Source of the DNA: Sphingobacteriales bacterium 44-61
Lineage (GTDB): Bacteria > Bacteroidota > Bacteroidia > Chitinophagales > Chitinophagaceae
DNA: 64,000 nucleotides
Direction: 5' to 3'
Assembly: GCA_001898405.1 (NCBI GenBank)
Contig: MKTW01000004.1
Location: forward strand, 74,156 to 138,155
The notes under the pieces: model-generated
What the model was told of the DNA's origin: nothing
Database searches by the model: none
The model's input: only the letters and a program-made list of their open reading frames with translations
Made by a program: the position numbers and the translations under genes
Shown here: positions 45,702-54,777 of the stretch, one piece after another
Layout: each line of letters starts with the position of its first letter
How positions within the stretch are numbered: position 1 is the first letter of the stretch

Positions 45702-45703
45702 GA

Positions 45704-45731
45704 AATCGCCCCGGACAAACCCGGGGCGATT
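45704..45731. terminator. Bidirectional terminator
   Basis: An 11-bp GC-rich perfect stem (45704-45714 with 45721-45731, 6-nt loop) starts 3 bp after the transglutaminase-like stop and lies 28 bp from the convergent lipoprotein gene stop. Confidence 0.8.
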
Positions 45732-45759
45732 ATATAAATTCTGCTTTATTGATATAAGC

Positions 45760-47295
45760 TTAGTTGAATACACACCAGCCTTTGTACCAGCTTGCCAGGT
45801 CTCCTGAAGGAGAGATAGCGCCGCGGAATTTCACCGTTTTATCGATAAAGGCATTATTAGCCAGTTTAGCATCTGTGAAAGCATAACCGTTAATAATAGG
45901 ATTAGGCTGACCCAATACGCTGCCGGATCCAAATGGAGTGAAGTCAGGGTTGATATAGTCGAATGGGCGGGTATAACCTACATTCTCATTGTTAGTGATG
46001 ATTTGGTTCCCGTTTTCAGCGAGATTAACCCAGGCAAGAATTTCAGCATCTGAAGATTGTGCTGCAGCGTTGGTACCTGCAGAATATTTTACAGGAGCCC
46101 AGGCCGGGAATGAAGGGTGATTGCCACAACCAGCAATGATGTTGTTTTTGAACTTCAATTCGCCGCTACCTGTTGGAAGGCCTATATTGAGATCAGTTGG
46201 AGTACCAGTGCTCGCATCGATCAGCAGACCACGGGGCCATCCCATAAACACAGAATTGAAAATGGAAATGGCAGAGTTTCTTCTGATCTGTGCAGCTGCA
46301 AGGAAATAGCTGTTACCAACATTAGCGAGTGTAGCACGTGGGCCGATCGCTGTTATGTTAGAGAATATGGCAGAAGTTTTAGGTGTAGCTGTAGTACCGG
46401 TAGCATTATTATCGCTCTCAAATGCTTCTGAGTTAGATACGTCTGCATTGGCAGAATCGCGAACGATAAGGCCAAACTGTACAGTACCGCTATAGCCGTT
46501 ATCTGTATCGAAATCATCATCCTGTGTTCTGTATGCAACCAGGTATTTACAGTTAACCGTACCGCCAAACCATTCGTACGCATCATCTTTTGCATAAGTC
46601 ACCTGCACGTGATCGATCGTTGTGCCGGAGCCTACTGCACCCATTGTCAAACTGTTGATCTCTTTATCAGGAATGAATGCATAACCAGCGTATTCGATAC
46701 GCACATAGCTCAGTACACCTGAGTTGTCATTGTTAACAGGGTTAGCGCCGCCGCCGCATACACCTTCACCATAAGTATTGTCTACACCACCTTCGATCTG
46801 GAAAGTACCGGCACCGATCAATACATTTGGGTTATTGGGATATACGCTTGCGATATCAGCAGTATAGGTTGCATTGATCGCTGCTTTACCCAGCAATACG
46901 ATACCGCCCCAGTCACCTGAACGTGGATTGGGTGAATTGGAAGTGAAAACGATTGGCTCGCTGGCTGTTCCCTGTGCAATGATCTGTGAGCCGCGGGTAA
47001 TGATCAGGGCTGCAACTTCTGCTCCACTGTATGTGCCTTTGATCACTGTTCCGGCTTCAACGGTCATTTTAGCACCATTTGTTACATACACTTTTCCCTG
47101 CAGGATATACGTATTCGTTTTCTTCAGGACCGTATCTGAAGTGATACGTCCTTTCAGCGTAATAGTTTCGCCAGAGGGGCCGCCATTACCACCACCGGGA
47201 ACGATGACGATTTCTTTTTCACCATCTGTTTCAATCTTCCGGCATCCTGTGAATGCTGCGATGGCAAGTGCTGAATAAAGAATGATCTTTTTCAT
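45760..47295 (-). CDS. Outer-membrane lipoprotein, beta-helix-like, TonB-receptor partner
   Basis: 511 residues. The lipobox is in ALAIAAFTGCRK, so it is a lipoprotein (Cys18). After a Gly-rich linker come beta-rich repeats (GKVYVTNGAKMTVEAGTVI, SGDWGGIVLLG, GTTIDHVQVTYAKDDAYEWFGG) that suggest a right-handed beta-helix. It follows the TonB receptor by 52 bp on the same strand, so the two form a receptor-lipoprotein pair, although it is not SusD-like. A role in binding a phosphate-containing ligand is suggested only by context and promoter. Confidence 0.8.
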   Translation of the reverse strand: MKKIILYSALAIAAFTGCRKIETDGEKEIVIVPGGGNGGPSGETITLKGRITSDTVLKKTNTYILQGKVYVTNGAKMTVEAGTVIKGTYSGAEVAALIITRGSQIIAQGTASEPIVFTSNSPNPRSGDWGGIVLLGKAAINATYTADIASVYPNNPNVLIGAGTFQIEGGVDNTYGEGVCGGGANPVNNDNSGVLSYVRIEYAGYAFIPDKEINSLTMGAVGSGTTIDHVQVTYAKDDAYEWFGGTVNCKYLVAYRTQDDDFDTDNGYSGTVQFGLIVRDSANADVSNSEAFESDNNATGTTATPKTSAIFSNITAIGPRATLANVGNSYFLAAAQIRRNSAISIFNSVFMGWPRGLLIDASTGTPTDLNIGLPTGSGELKFKNNIIAGCGNHPSFPAWAPVKYSAGTNAAAQSSDAEILAWVNLAENGNQIITNNENVGYTRPFDYINPDFTPFGSGSVLGQPNPIINGYAFTDAKLANNAFIDKTVKFRGAISPSGDLASWYKGWCVFN

Positions 47296-47347
47296 TTTTT
47301 ATGATTTCTGTGTTTATGTACTTTTTATTGTTGACTTGTTGATTTAA

Positions 47348-50170
47348 TTACAGGCTGTATCCGAATGTGATGCTGAATGTGGTGCCATATTGACGGGTAA
47401 ACCTGTACATGTCCACACCCTTGTTCAATTTTGTGTTTCCATCCACATTCTGATAGAAATATGCTTTCTTGTTCAGGATATCAGACACATTCAGCCTGAT
47501 CTCACCTTTGTTTTTTACGACCTTCTTGGCAATCTGGAAATCGAGCAGGGGTCTTGATGCTTCCCAGGTATCAGGGAACTCAGACATGCCGGAACCGGTA
47601 GAATTTATAGAACCGACGAAAGCGATCCGTTTACCGATCTGGTTGAACAGCAAGCTCGCGTTGAGTCCGGCATTCTCCAGGTCATACAGCAGGCCTGCAT
47701 TGATCAGGTAGTTTGACTGGCCTTGCAAAGGGCGATCTATTGTCAGCTTCGCATCACTCACCTTACTCTTGATATAAGACAGGTTGGTGAGGAAGGTGAA
47801 ATTCTTAAGTCCGTCAGTGAAATCAAGTTTCTTCCTGAACTCCAACTCAGCGCCATAAGCTTCTGCTTTTTCAGGATTGGAGAAGTTGATGGTGCTTGAT
47901 CCGCCACCACCTAACTGGAATATCTGCTCGATTGGTTTGTCGAAATGTTTGTAGAACACACCGATGCTGAATGTTTCACCTGCCCTTGGATATAATTCAT
48001 AGCGCAGGTCGGCATTGGTGATCTTGGTACGTTGAAGACCTGTTGCACCCTGTACGGTAGCATTCAGATCGAAATCATAGAACTGGAAGGGAGCTACCTC
48101 ACGCAATTCAGGGCGTACCACCGTTTGTGACCCTGACAATCTCAGGTTTGTTTTATTGTTCAGTTTCAGGGTGGCATTCAGTCCGGGCAGGAAGTCGGTC
48201 ACTTCTGTATGCGAGTGGCGGCTGTCCCATGCTTTCACACTACCCATCAGTTGGTCATAGTTTTCTACACGCACACCCCACACAACACGCAGCGCTTGCG
48301 ACAATTGGTTGTCGAACTGGATATAACCTGCATTCAGAATAGTATTGGCGAGATAACGGAAGATGTTTGCATCAAGTGCTTCAAAAGCAAATTTGTTGTC
48401 GAAGCCGGTCCCGAAATTATCCGGGTTGAAGATCTGATCAGGGCCAAGCAATCTCAACTGCTCATTATCTCTGGGCAGATAAATGGAGAATGGTTTGGAA
48501 TCGAATAAACGGTCCCGGACCTGGATCATATATCCAGCTTTAACTGACTGATTGAAACCGAAAGCCCTGAATGATTTGGTCAGATCTGCACCACCGGTAT
48601 AGATATAATCATTCAGGAACTGGTAAAAGCGGTTGCCACTTTGTTGCGACAGTACGCCGCTTATATTAGCAAGGTAGGGGCGGTTATTCTCATTGTCTTT
48701 GCTGTAAGTAAGGCGGCGCTGATCAGGGATATAAGAATCCAGGATGCTGAAGCCACCATACCATTTCAATTTGAATGCCTGCTGGAAAAGCGACAGGTTG
48801 TGTTCGCCTGTAAGCTGATTGCTCCAGAACATATTTTGTTTGAAACCAAGCTCAGAACCTTTCAGGCTATCCAGAGAGGAACGGCCATTGTTCACTTCAC
48901 CACCACGGTTGGTAGTATAGTCTGTGGTGTTTACGTTGAAAATGGTTTTATAGGAAATTTTATTATTGGCATTGAACTGGAAGGTCACAGCACCCATGCC
49001 TCCCCACAATACATCCTGTGCATAACGGTTATCATTATACAGGAAGTCAGGGGTTATTACAGTATTGCCTGAAACATCGTCAGAAAACGCATAACCATTG
49101 TTGGTCAGCTTAAGATAGCGGTTAGATTTGTTGTATGTAAGGCCGAGTATTACACCCAGCTGTTTATCACCGCTGAATTTTTTATTAAAACCGCCACTCG
49201 CCTGGAAAGAAGTGTTGATAGGAGAAGATACTTTCTCAGGAGCCCATACATTTTCAAATTGTTTTCCTACTTCAATTTTTTGAGCAGGGGTCAGTACTTT
49301 GAACTGGTTTTTGGAACCATAAGAAGCAGGAAGCCCTCTTTGACCGTCATCAATTCCCAGGAAGTCGAGTTTACCACCTTTATAAGAATAGAAATCATTA
49401 CTGACCGTTTGGGTATTGAAACCTGTACCGATCTGTACATTAAAGAAGTTTTTTGCAGGAATATCCCTTGTATTCACCTGAACCAGGCCACCGGCCCATT
49501 CGCCGGGCAGTTCGGGTACAAATGCTTTATTAATAATAATATTATCAATCATAGCCGAAGGGAAGATGTCGAAAGAGAAGGTCTTCCTGTCGGGTTCAGT
49601 GCTGGAAAGCAATATGCCATTCAGCATTGCCTGGTTATAACGGTCAGCCAGGCCTCTTACTACCAGGTATTTACCATCCTGGATACTGGTACCGGGCGTA
49701 CGTTTCAATACCTCACCAGTATTTTTATCAGGAGAGCGGCGGATGCTTTCAGCAGAAATAACAGAAGCTACGGTGTTGGTATTTTTCTGAAAGGAAATGG
49801 CAGAGTTCACGCTTTCGAGGCGGGCGCTGGAACGTCTTGCAGTAACCACCACGTTCTCACCTTCCTTTGCCTTTATTACCAATACAACGTTCAACTCATT
49901 GAGCTGGTCGGTCGCTTCAACATCTGTTACAGTTTTTGTTTCATATCCTATGGCAGAAAACTCAAGTTCATATTTACCGGTTGGTAATGTTAAGGTATAG
50001 CGGCCTTCAACATTGGTAGAGGTTCCGCCGGCCTGACCTGCAATTCTTACAGACACACCTGGCAGTGGTTCATTTTTTTCATTGGAAACTTTACCAGAAA
50101 CCTTGTTTTGTGCGTAAGTGAAAGAAAATGCAAATGAGAGAATCAACAGTAATTTCAGCCGCAGTAGCAT
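47348..50170 (-). CDS. TonB-dependent receptor with carboxypeptidase-like domain, probable phosphate-starvation receptor
   Basis: 940 residues from ATG 50170 (MLLRLKLLLILSFAFSFTYA, a signal peptide). Domain order: carboxypeptidase regulatory-like (KVSGKVSNEKNEPLPGVSV, about 20-105), plug (GEVLKRTPGTSIQDGKYLVV), and a long barrel ending in YGTTFSITFGYSL. It is co-transcribed with the lipoprotein gene downstream. Upstream lie five 11-bp phased heptamers and a -7-like box, and beyond them DUF47 and PiT, so regulation by phosphate is likely. The substrate is not known. Confidence 0.92.
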   Translation of the reverse strand: MLLRLKLLLILSFAFSFTYAQNKVSGKVSNEKNEPLPGVSVRIAGQAGGTSTNVEGRYTLTLPTGKYELEFSAIGYETKTVTDVEATDQLNELNVVLVIKAKEGENVVVTARRSSARLESVNSAISFQKNTNTVASVISAESIRRSPDKNTGEVLKRTPGTSIQDGKYLVVRGLADRYNQAMLNGILLSSTEPDRKTFSFDIFPSAMIDNIIINKAFVPELPGEWAGGLVQVNTRDIPAKNFFNVQIGTGFNTQTVSNDFYSYKGGKLDFLGIDDGQRGLPASYGSKNQFKVLTPAQKIEVGKQFENVWAPEKVSSPINTSFQASGGFNKKFSGDKQLGVILGLTYNKSNRYLKLTNNGYAFSDDVSGNTVITPDFLYNDNRYAQDVLWGGMGAVTFQFNANNKISYKTIFNVNTTDYTTNRGGEVNNGRSSLDSLKGSELGFKQNMFWSNQLTGEHNLSLFQQAFKLKWYGGFSILDSYIPDQRRLTYSKDNENNRPYLANISGVLSQQSGNRFYQFLNDYIYTGGADLTKSFRAFGFNQSVKAGYMIQVRDRLFDSKPFSIYLPRDNEQLRLLGPDQIFNPDNFGTGFDNKFAFEALDANIFRYLANTILNAGYIQFDNQLSQALRVVWGVRVENYDQLMGSVKAWDSRHSHTEVTDFLPGLNATLKLNNKTNLRLSGSQTVVRPELREVAPFQFYDFDLNATVQGATGLQRTKITNADLRYELYPRAGETFSIGVFYKHFDKPIEQIFQLGGGGSSTINFSNPEKAEAYGAELEFRKKLDFTDGLKNFTFLTNLSYIKSKVSDAKLTIDRPLQGQSNYLINAGLLYDLENAGLNASLLFNQIGKRIAFVGSINSTGSGMSEFPDTWEASRPLLDFQIAKKVVKNKGEIRLNVSDILNKKAYFYQNVDGNTKLNKGVDMYRFTRQYGTTFSITFGYSL

Positions 50171-50185
50171 AGAAGTAATTTCCGG

Positions 50186-50264
50186 CAAAGGAAGAATTGG
50201 AAGATTACCGGCATGTTATGCAGCAATTAAGGAATTGTGAAGGCAATGTTATGGAAATGTTATG
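50186..50264 (-). promoter_or_regulatory. Pho-type promoter of the TonB receptor/lipoprotein operon
   Basis: On the minus strand, five heptamers at exact 11-bp phase: CATAACA (50264), CATAACA (50253), CTTCACA (50242), CTTAATT (50231) and CATAACA (50220). GGTAATC (50209-50203) in the same phase, 9 nt, and the -7-like TTCCTTTG (50193-50186) follow. Seven-bp repeats with 4-bp spacers are the known layout of PhoB and PhoP boxes. ATG 50170 follows. Confidence 0.7.
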
Positions 50265-50446
50265 GCCGTTTTGCTGAGCTTACTTAAAAGAATGTACCTT
50301 TATTTTATGTAGTGAGAGTTAAGTAGTTATAAAATAAAACCCAAAACATCGTATAAATAATTAATATTAAGGAATTATTAATTCCGCCTATTTTCCCGGG
50401 TCTGCTCACTGAAGCCGGTAATTTCGCAACCAGTTAAAAACATGAT

Positions 50447-51094
50447 ATGGGACTTAATTCATTTTTGAAAATTTTCATGCCTAAGAACAGGATATTCTTT
50501 GAACTTTTTGAACAGGTGGCAGACAATGTCGCTAAAATGGGAACAGTGATGAAGGATGTGGTAGCCGAAACTGATTTCGACAAACGTGCTGCCCTGATCG
50601 CCCAGATCGAAGACCTGGAACATGCCAACGATGAACTTACCCATAGCGTGTTTACCGAGCTCGGGCGCAACTTTATCACTCCGTTCGACCGGGAAGATAT
50701 TCACTACCTCGCCACTTCGCTGGATGATATCGCCGACTATATATATGCTTCTGCCAAAAAGATCAATTTCTACCGTGTGAACCCCAACGACATGGGTATG
50801 CAGAAAATGGCTGAGCTGATTGAGCAGGGTGCTTACCAGATCCGCATTGCTGTAAAAGAGCTCCGCGATATGAAAAACATGCGCAATATCACCGAGGCGC
50901 TGGTTAAGATCAACAGTATCGAAAACCAGGCAGATGATATTTTTGACATGAGCATCGAACGCCTGTTTGCGACAGAGCCTGACGCAAAAGAAGTGATCAA
51001 GAAAAGGGAGATCTACCAGGTAATGGAGATCGTGACCGATAAATGTGAAGATGCCAGCAATGTGATAGAGTCTATCATTATTAAATACGCTTAA
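50447..51094 (+). CDS. DUF47 family (PhoU-like) phosphate transport regulator
   Basis: 215 residues, all helical, with two PhoU-like three-helix bundles (FELFEQVADNVAKMGTVMKDVV, YLATSLDDIADYIYASAKKIN, MEIVTDKCEDASNVIESIIIKYA). DUF47 proteins are encoded next to PiT transporters and are thought to regulate them. Here PiT follows after 145 bp. The product is cytoplasmic. The gene is divergent from the TonB receptor. Confidence 0.93.
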   Translation: MGLNSFLKIFMPKNRIFFELFEQVADNVAKMGTVMKDVVAETDFDKRAALIAQIEDLEHANDELTHSVFTELGRNFITPFDREDIHYLATSLDDIADYIYASAKKINFYRVNPNDMGMQKMAELIEQGAYQIRIAVKELRDMKNMRNITEALVKINSIENQADDIFDMSIERLFATEPDAKEVIKKREIYQVMEIVTDKCEDASNVIESIIIKYA

Positions 51095-51123
51095 TAACTA
51101 TATATGGACCGCCGGTTCAGTTC

Positions 51124-51193
51124 AAAAGTCAAAAATCAAAATGCAAAAGATGCCAGGAAGGAGCCTTCTTCTACGTTTTGAGTTTTGACTTTT
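51124..51193. repeat. AT-rich imperfect hairpin between DUF47 and PiT
   Basis: Arms 51124-51143 and 51174-51193 differ at 2 of 20 positions. The words AAAAGTCAAAA and TCAAAATG recur in the hairpin at 54778-54838. No ORF. Confidence 0.65.
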
Positions 51194-51239
51194 TATTTTT
51201 TACCTAACCCGCGCTCTCTTATATCAGCAAACTCATTTT

Positions 51240-52442
51240 ATGACCACTTTCCTTATTGTTATTATAGCATTAGCGCTGATCTTTGACTATATCAATGGCT
51301 TTCATGATGCGGCCAATTCCATTGCCACAGTGGTTTCCACTAAAGTGCTCACGCCTTTCCAGGCAGTGCTTTGGGCGGCCCTGTTCAACTTCGTCGCTTT
51401 CTTTATTTTCAGGGATCATGGTGTGGCAAATACGATTGCCAAAACTGTAAAAAATGATTTTATCACCCTGGAAGTAATTTTCTCCGGCCTGATCGCTGCT
51501 ATCATCTGGAACCTGTTTACCTGGTGGCGCGGCATTCCGTCTTCTTCCTCTCATACACTGATCGGTGGTTTTGCCGGTGCAGCCATTGCCCATTCCGGTT
51601 CATTCAGTTCGGTTAACTCAGGCCCGGTGATCCAGATCGCTGCCTTTATTTTCCTGGCTCCCCTGATCGGTATGATCGTAGCTTTTGTTATTTCCCTTTG
51701 GTTTATTTATTCTTTTAAAAAGACCAGGGGCCCTAAAATATTTTCCTCTTTGGTGATCCTGGGTGTTCTCATCTTTTTATTTACGCACCTGGAAACTGAT
51801 CCGGCTAAGCTGAAATCGCATTACGACTCTTTTTTTCTGAAAGTGGTATTCCACTCACAGAATTTCAAATGGATATTGATGAGCCTTATTGTTATAATCA
51901 TGGCCATCTTCTCCTTATACCTGAGCAACCTGAATGCACATAGGGCAACTTCCTGGTTCAAGCGCCTGCAACTGGTATCATCTGCCGTATTCAGCATCGG
52001 GCATGGAGGTAATGATGCACAGAAGGTAATGGGTATTATCATGGCTGCGCTTATCGCCTCCAATCCTACCCGCTATAGCCTTGACCACATGGAACCCTGG
52101 GTGCCGCTGGCCTGCTATACTGCCATTGCATTGGGTACCATGAGCGGTGGCTGGAAGATCGTAAAGACCATGGGTACCCGTATCACCAAAGTAACTCCTT
52201 TTGAAGGCGTTGCGGCTGAAACTGCCGGTGCTCTTACACTTTTCGTTACAGAATCACTTAAAATACCTGTAAGTACTACCCACACCATTACAGGCGCGAT
52301 CATGGGCGTAGGTGCTACCAAACGCCTTTCGGCCGTTCGCTGGGGCGTTACGGTAAACCTGATCTGGGCCTGGGTGCTGACCATCCCGGTGAGCGGATTG
52401 CTGGCTACGGGTGTTTATTACGTTGTACATCTGTTCGTTTGA
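51240..52442 (+). CDS. Inorganic phosphate transporter, PiT family
   Basis: 400 residues with about ten membrane segments. Both PiT signatures are visible: GFHDAANSIATVVSTKVLTP near the N-terminus and GHGGNDAQKVMGII in the second half, plus KIPVSTTHTITGAI. It is a low-affinity metal-phosphate/proton symporter. It forms a conserved pair with the DUF47 protein, separated by a gap that holds an AT-rich hairpin. Confidence 0.96.
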   Translation: MTTFLIVIIALALIFDYINGFHDAANSIATVVSTKVLTPFQAVLWAALFNFVAFFIFRDHGVANTIAKTVKNDFITLEVIFSGLIAAIIWNLFTWWRGIPSSSSHTLIGGFAGAAIAHSGSFSSVNSGPVIQIAAFIFLAPLIGMIVAFVISLWFIYSFKKTRGPKIFSSLVILGVLIFLFTHLETDPAKLKSHYDSFFLKVVFHSQNFKWILMSLIVIIMAIFSLYLSNLNAHRATSWFKRLQLVSSAVFSIGHGGNDAQKVMGIIMAALIASNPTRYSLDHMEPWVPLACYTAIALGTMSGGWKIVKTMGTRITKVTPFEGVAAETAGALTLFVTESLKIPVSTTHTITGAIMGVGATKRLSAVRWGVTVNLIWAWVLTIPVSGLLATGVYYVVHLFV

Positions 52443-52511
52443 TCGGGATAATTGCTTAGAAATTTAAGATTTAAGTACTTTATCGACCTTTAAACCCCTT
52501 CGTTTGGATAC

Positions 52512-52627
52512 TTCCCACCAAGACGACGAAGACCACAAAGAAATTATTACCTGCACATTTTTCATACCCTATTGCTTTAAGATATAGTGTAAATATTTCT
52601 TTGTGGCCTTTGCCGTCTTGGTGGGAA
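52512..52627. repeat. 33-bp inverted repeat (CACCAAGAC word family)
   Basis: Arms 52512-52544 and 52595-52627 pair with three mismatches; the loop is 50 nt. The arm words CACCAAGAC, GACGAAGAC and CACAAAGAA are nearly those of 7781-7900. It lies between PiT and galE and has no ORF. Confidence 0.88.
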
Positions 52628-52694
52628 AACCGATTGGTGAAACCAAACCATCACTTTTCGAAAAAAATCCTGACTTTTGCCGGGAATTTTTTTT

Positions 52695-53750
52695 ATGGCT
52701 AAAATACTTGTAACAGGTGGTTGCGGTTATATCGGTTCCCATACCATCGTGGATCTTATTGAGCAGGGCTACGATGTGATCTCTGTTGATAATAACAGCC
52801 GTTCCAATCCCGCCATACTGGAAGGAGTGGAAAGGATCACCGGCAGAAAGATCAAGAACTACAAAGTAGACCTCTGCAATTTTGATGATACATTTGCGAT
52901 CTTCCAGGAAAATGAAGACATCGAAGGCATTATCCATTTTGCAGCTTACAAAGCCGTAGGCGAATCGGTGGAAAAGCCGCTGATGTATTTTGAGAATAAC
53001 AATAATTCCCTGATCAACATATTAAAGTGTGTACAGGAATTCAATATTCCTTTCTTTGTTTTCTCCTCTTCCTGCACAGTATATGGCAACCCGGATGAAA
53101 TCCCTGTTACAGAAAAAACTGTTCCCAAACCTGCTGAATCTCCTTATGGTTATACCAAGCAGATGGGTGAGCAGATCATCAATGAATTTGCCAAGAGTGC
53201 CGGCACGCAGTGTATCCTCCTGCGTTATTTCAACCCGGTAGGGGCGCATCATTCCATACAGATCGGTGAAATGCCGATCGGCCGCCCGCAAAACCTGGTG
53301 CCGGTGATCACACAAACTGCCATAGGTAAATTACCTAAGATGATGGTATTTGGAGACGATTATCCCACACGCGATGGCTCCTGCATCCGTGATTTTATAC
53401 ATGTAAGCGATATTGCGCATGCACATACCCTGGCGATCCAATACCTGGAACAAAAAAGGAACAGCTCCATTTGTGAAGTTTTTAATCTTGGCACCGGAAA
53501 TGGCGTGACCGTGCTTGAAGCGATCCGTTCCTTTGAAAAGGTAAGTGGTGTAAAACTGAACTATGAGATCGGCCCCCGCCGCGCTGGTGATGTGATCGCT
53601 ATTTATGCCAATAATGATCTGGCCAAAACCCGTCTGGGTTGGGAGCCTGCTTTAACATTGGATGAAATGATGCAGACAGCATGGGAATGGGAACAAAAAC
53701 TTAAAGCAGACCAGGCAATTTTTGGAGGAAAACCAAAAGAGCTGAACTAA
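52695..53750 (+). CDS. galE: UDP-glucose 4-epimerase
   Basis: 351 residues from ATG 52695 (MAKILVTGGCGYIGSHTIVD); an upstream alternative start adds six residues. Extended SDR enzyme that interconverts UDP-glucose and UDP-galactose with bound NAD. The NAD motif is GGCGYIGS, the active-site Ser/Thr lies in FSSSCTVYG, and the Tyr-Lys pair is in YGYTK. It feeds sugar nucleotides into envelope glycans. It stands alone after a hairpin element. Confidence 0.95.
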   Translation: MAKILVTGGCGYIGSHTIVDLIEQGYDVISVDNNSRSNPAILEGVERITGRKIKNYKVDLCNFDDTFAIFQENEDIEGIIHFAAYKAVGESVEKPLMYFENNNNSLINILKCVQEFNIPFFVFSSSCTVYGNPDEIPVTEKTVPKPAESPYGYTKQMGEQIINEFAKSAGTQCILLRYFNPVGAHHSIQIGEMPIGRPQNLVPVITQTAIGKLPKMMVFGDDYPTRDGSCIRDFIHVSDIAHAHTLAIQYLEQKRNSSICEVFNLGTGNGVTVLEAIRSFEKVSGVKLNYEIGPRRAGDVIAIYANNDLAKTRLGWEPALTLDEMMQTAWEWEQKLKADQAIFGGKPKELN

Positions 53751-53794
53751 GCAGGTAGCTCAAATTCCTTACTTTTACGCTCTAATAAAACACT

Positions 53795-54760
53795 ATGGCA
53801 TTAAAAGATATTCAACCAACCGGAAATAAAGATACAAGAAGTGGATTTGGAGACGGAATTGCGGAAGCAGCCCGCAAAAATCCCAATATCGTTGCCCTAA
53901 CGGCTGATCTCGCTGGCTCATTGAAGCTGCAGCAATTCATGAAAGAATTTCCTGAACGTTTTGTACAATGCGGTATCGCTGAAGCGAACATGATCGGTAT
54001 TGCTGCCGGTATGACCATCGGCGGAAAGATCCCTTACACAACTACGTTTGCCAATTTCTCTACCGGCCGCGTATATGACCAGATCCGCCAGTCTGTTGCC
54101 TATAGTGGTAAAAATGTAAAGATCTGTGCATCCCATGCCGGTGTTACATTGGGAGAAGACGGAGCTACCCACCAGATACTGGAAGATATAGGGCTGATGA
54201 AAATGTTACCAGGAATGACGGTGATCGTTCCCTGTGATTATGCACAAACCAAGGCAGCTACCCTGGCTATCGCCGACTATCAGGGACCTGTATATCTTCG
54301 CTTCGGCCGCCCGGTATGGCCGATTTTTACTAAAGAGGAAGATTTCAGGATCGGTAAGGCACAACAGTTTTCCGAAGGAACAGATGTGACCATTTTTGCC
54401 TGCGGTCACCTGGTATGGAATGCTATACAAGCCGGTGCACAATTGCAGGAAAAAGGGATCAGTGTGGAAGTAATCAATATACATACGATCAAACCATTGG
54501 ATGAAGAAGCTGTACTGGCTTCTATCCGTAAAACACGCTGCGTGGTTACAGCGGAAGAACATAATATCATCGGTGGACTAGGAGATGCGATCGCACAATG
54601 CGCGGCCAAGCATTTCCCTGTGCCTATCGAATATGTAGGAACAAAAGACACGTTTGGAGAAAGCGGTACGCCAAAAGAATTGCTGAAGAAATACGGACTG
54701 GACATCCCGGATATCGTGGCAGCAGCAGAAAAAGTGATCCAGCGTAAGAAAAACGGATAA
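53795..54760 (+). CDS. Transketolase C-terminal subunit (split transketolase)
   Basis: 321 residues, equal to the pyrimidine-binding and C-terminal domains of transketolase. Key parts: the thiamine-activating Glu in QCGIAEANMIGIAAGM, substrate loop CASHAGVTLGEDGATHQ and RFGRP. The N-terminal subunit that binds the diphosphate part should be a separate gene but is not adjacent here, unlike in many genomes where the two form an operon. galE precedes by 44 bp. Confidence 0.93.
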   Translation: MALKDIQPTGNKDTRSGFGDGIAEAARKNPNIVALTADLAGSLKLQQFMKEFPERFVQCGIAEANMIGIAAGMTIGGKIPYTTTFANFSTGRVYDQIRQSVAYSGKNVKICASHAGVTLGEDGATHQILEDIGLMKMLPGMTVIVPCDYAQTKAATLAIADYQGPVYLRFGRPVWPIFTKEEDFRIGKAQQFSEGTDVTIFACGHLVWNAIQAGAQLQEKGISVEVINIHTIKPLDEEAVLASIRKTRCVVTAEEHNIIGGLGDAIAQCAAKHFPVPIEYVGTKDTFGESGTPKELLKKYGLDIPDIVAAAEKVIQRKKNG

Positions 54761-54777
54761 AAAAATAAAAATCCCAA

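Noticed and set aside
45760-50170. SusC/SusD-type glycan locus
   Set aside because: The partner lipoprotein is beta-rich and shows no SusD helices, and no glycoside hydrolases are nearby.
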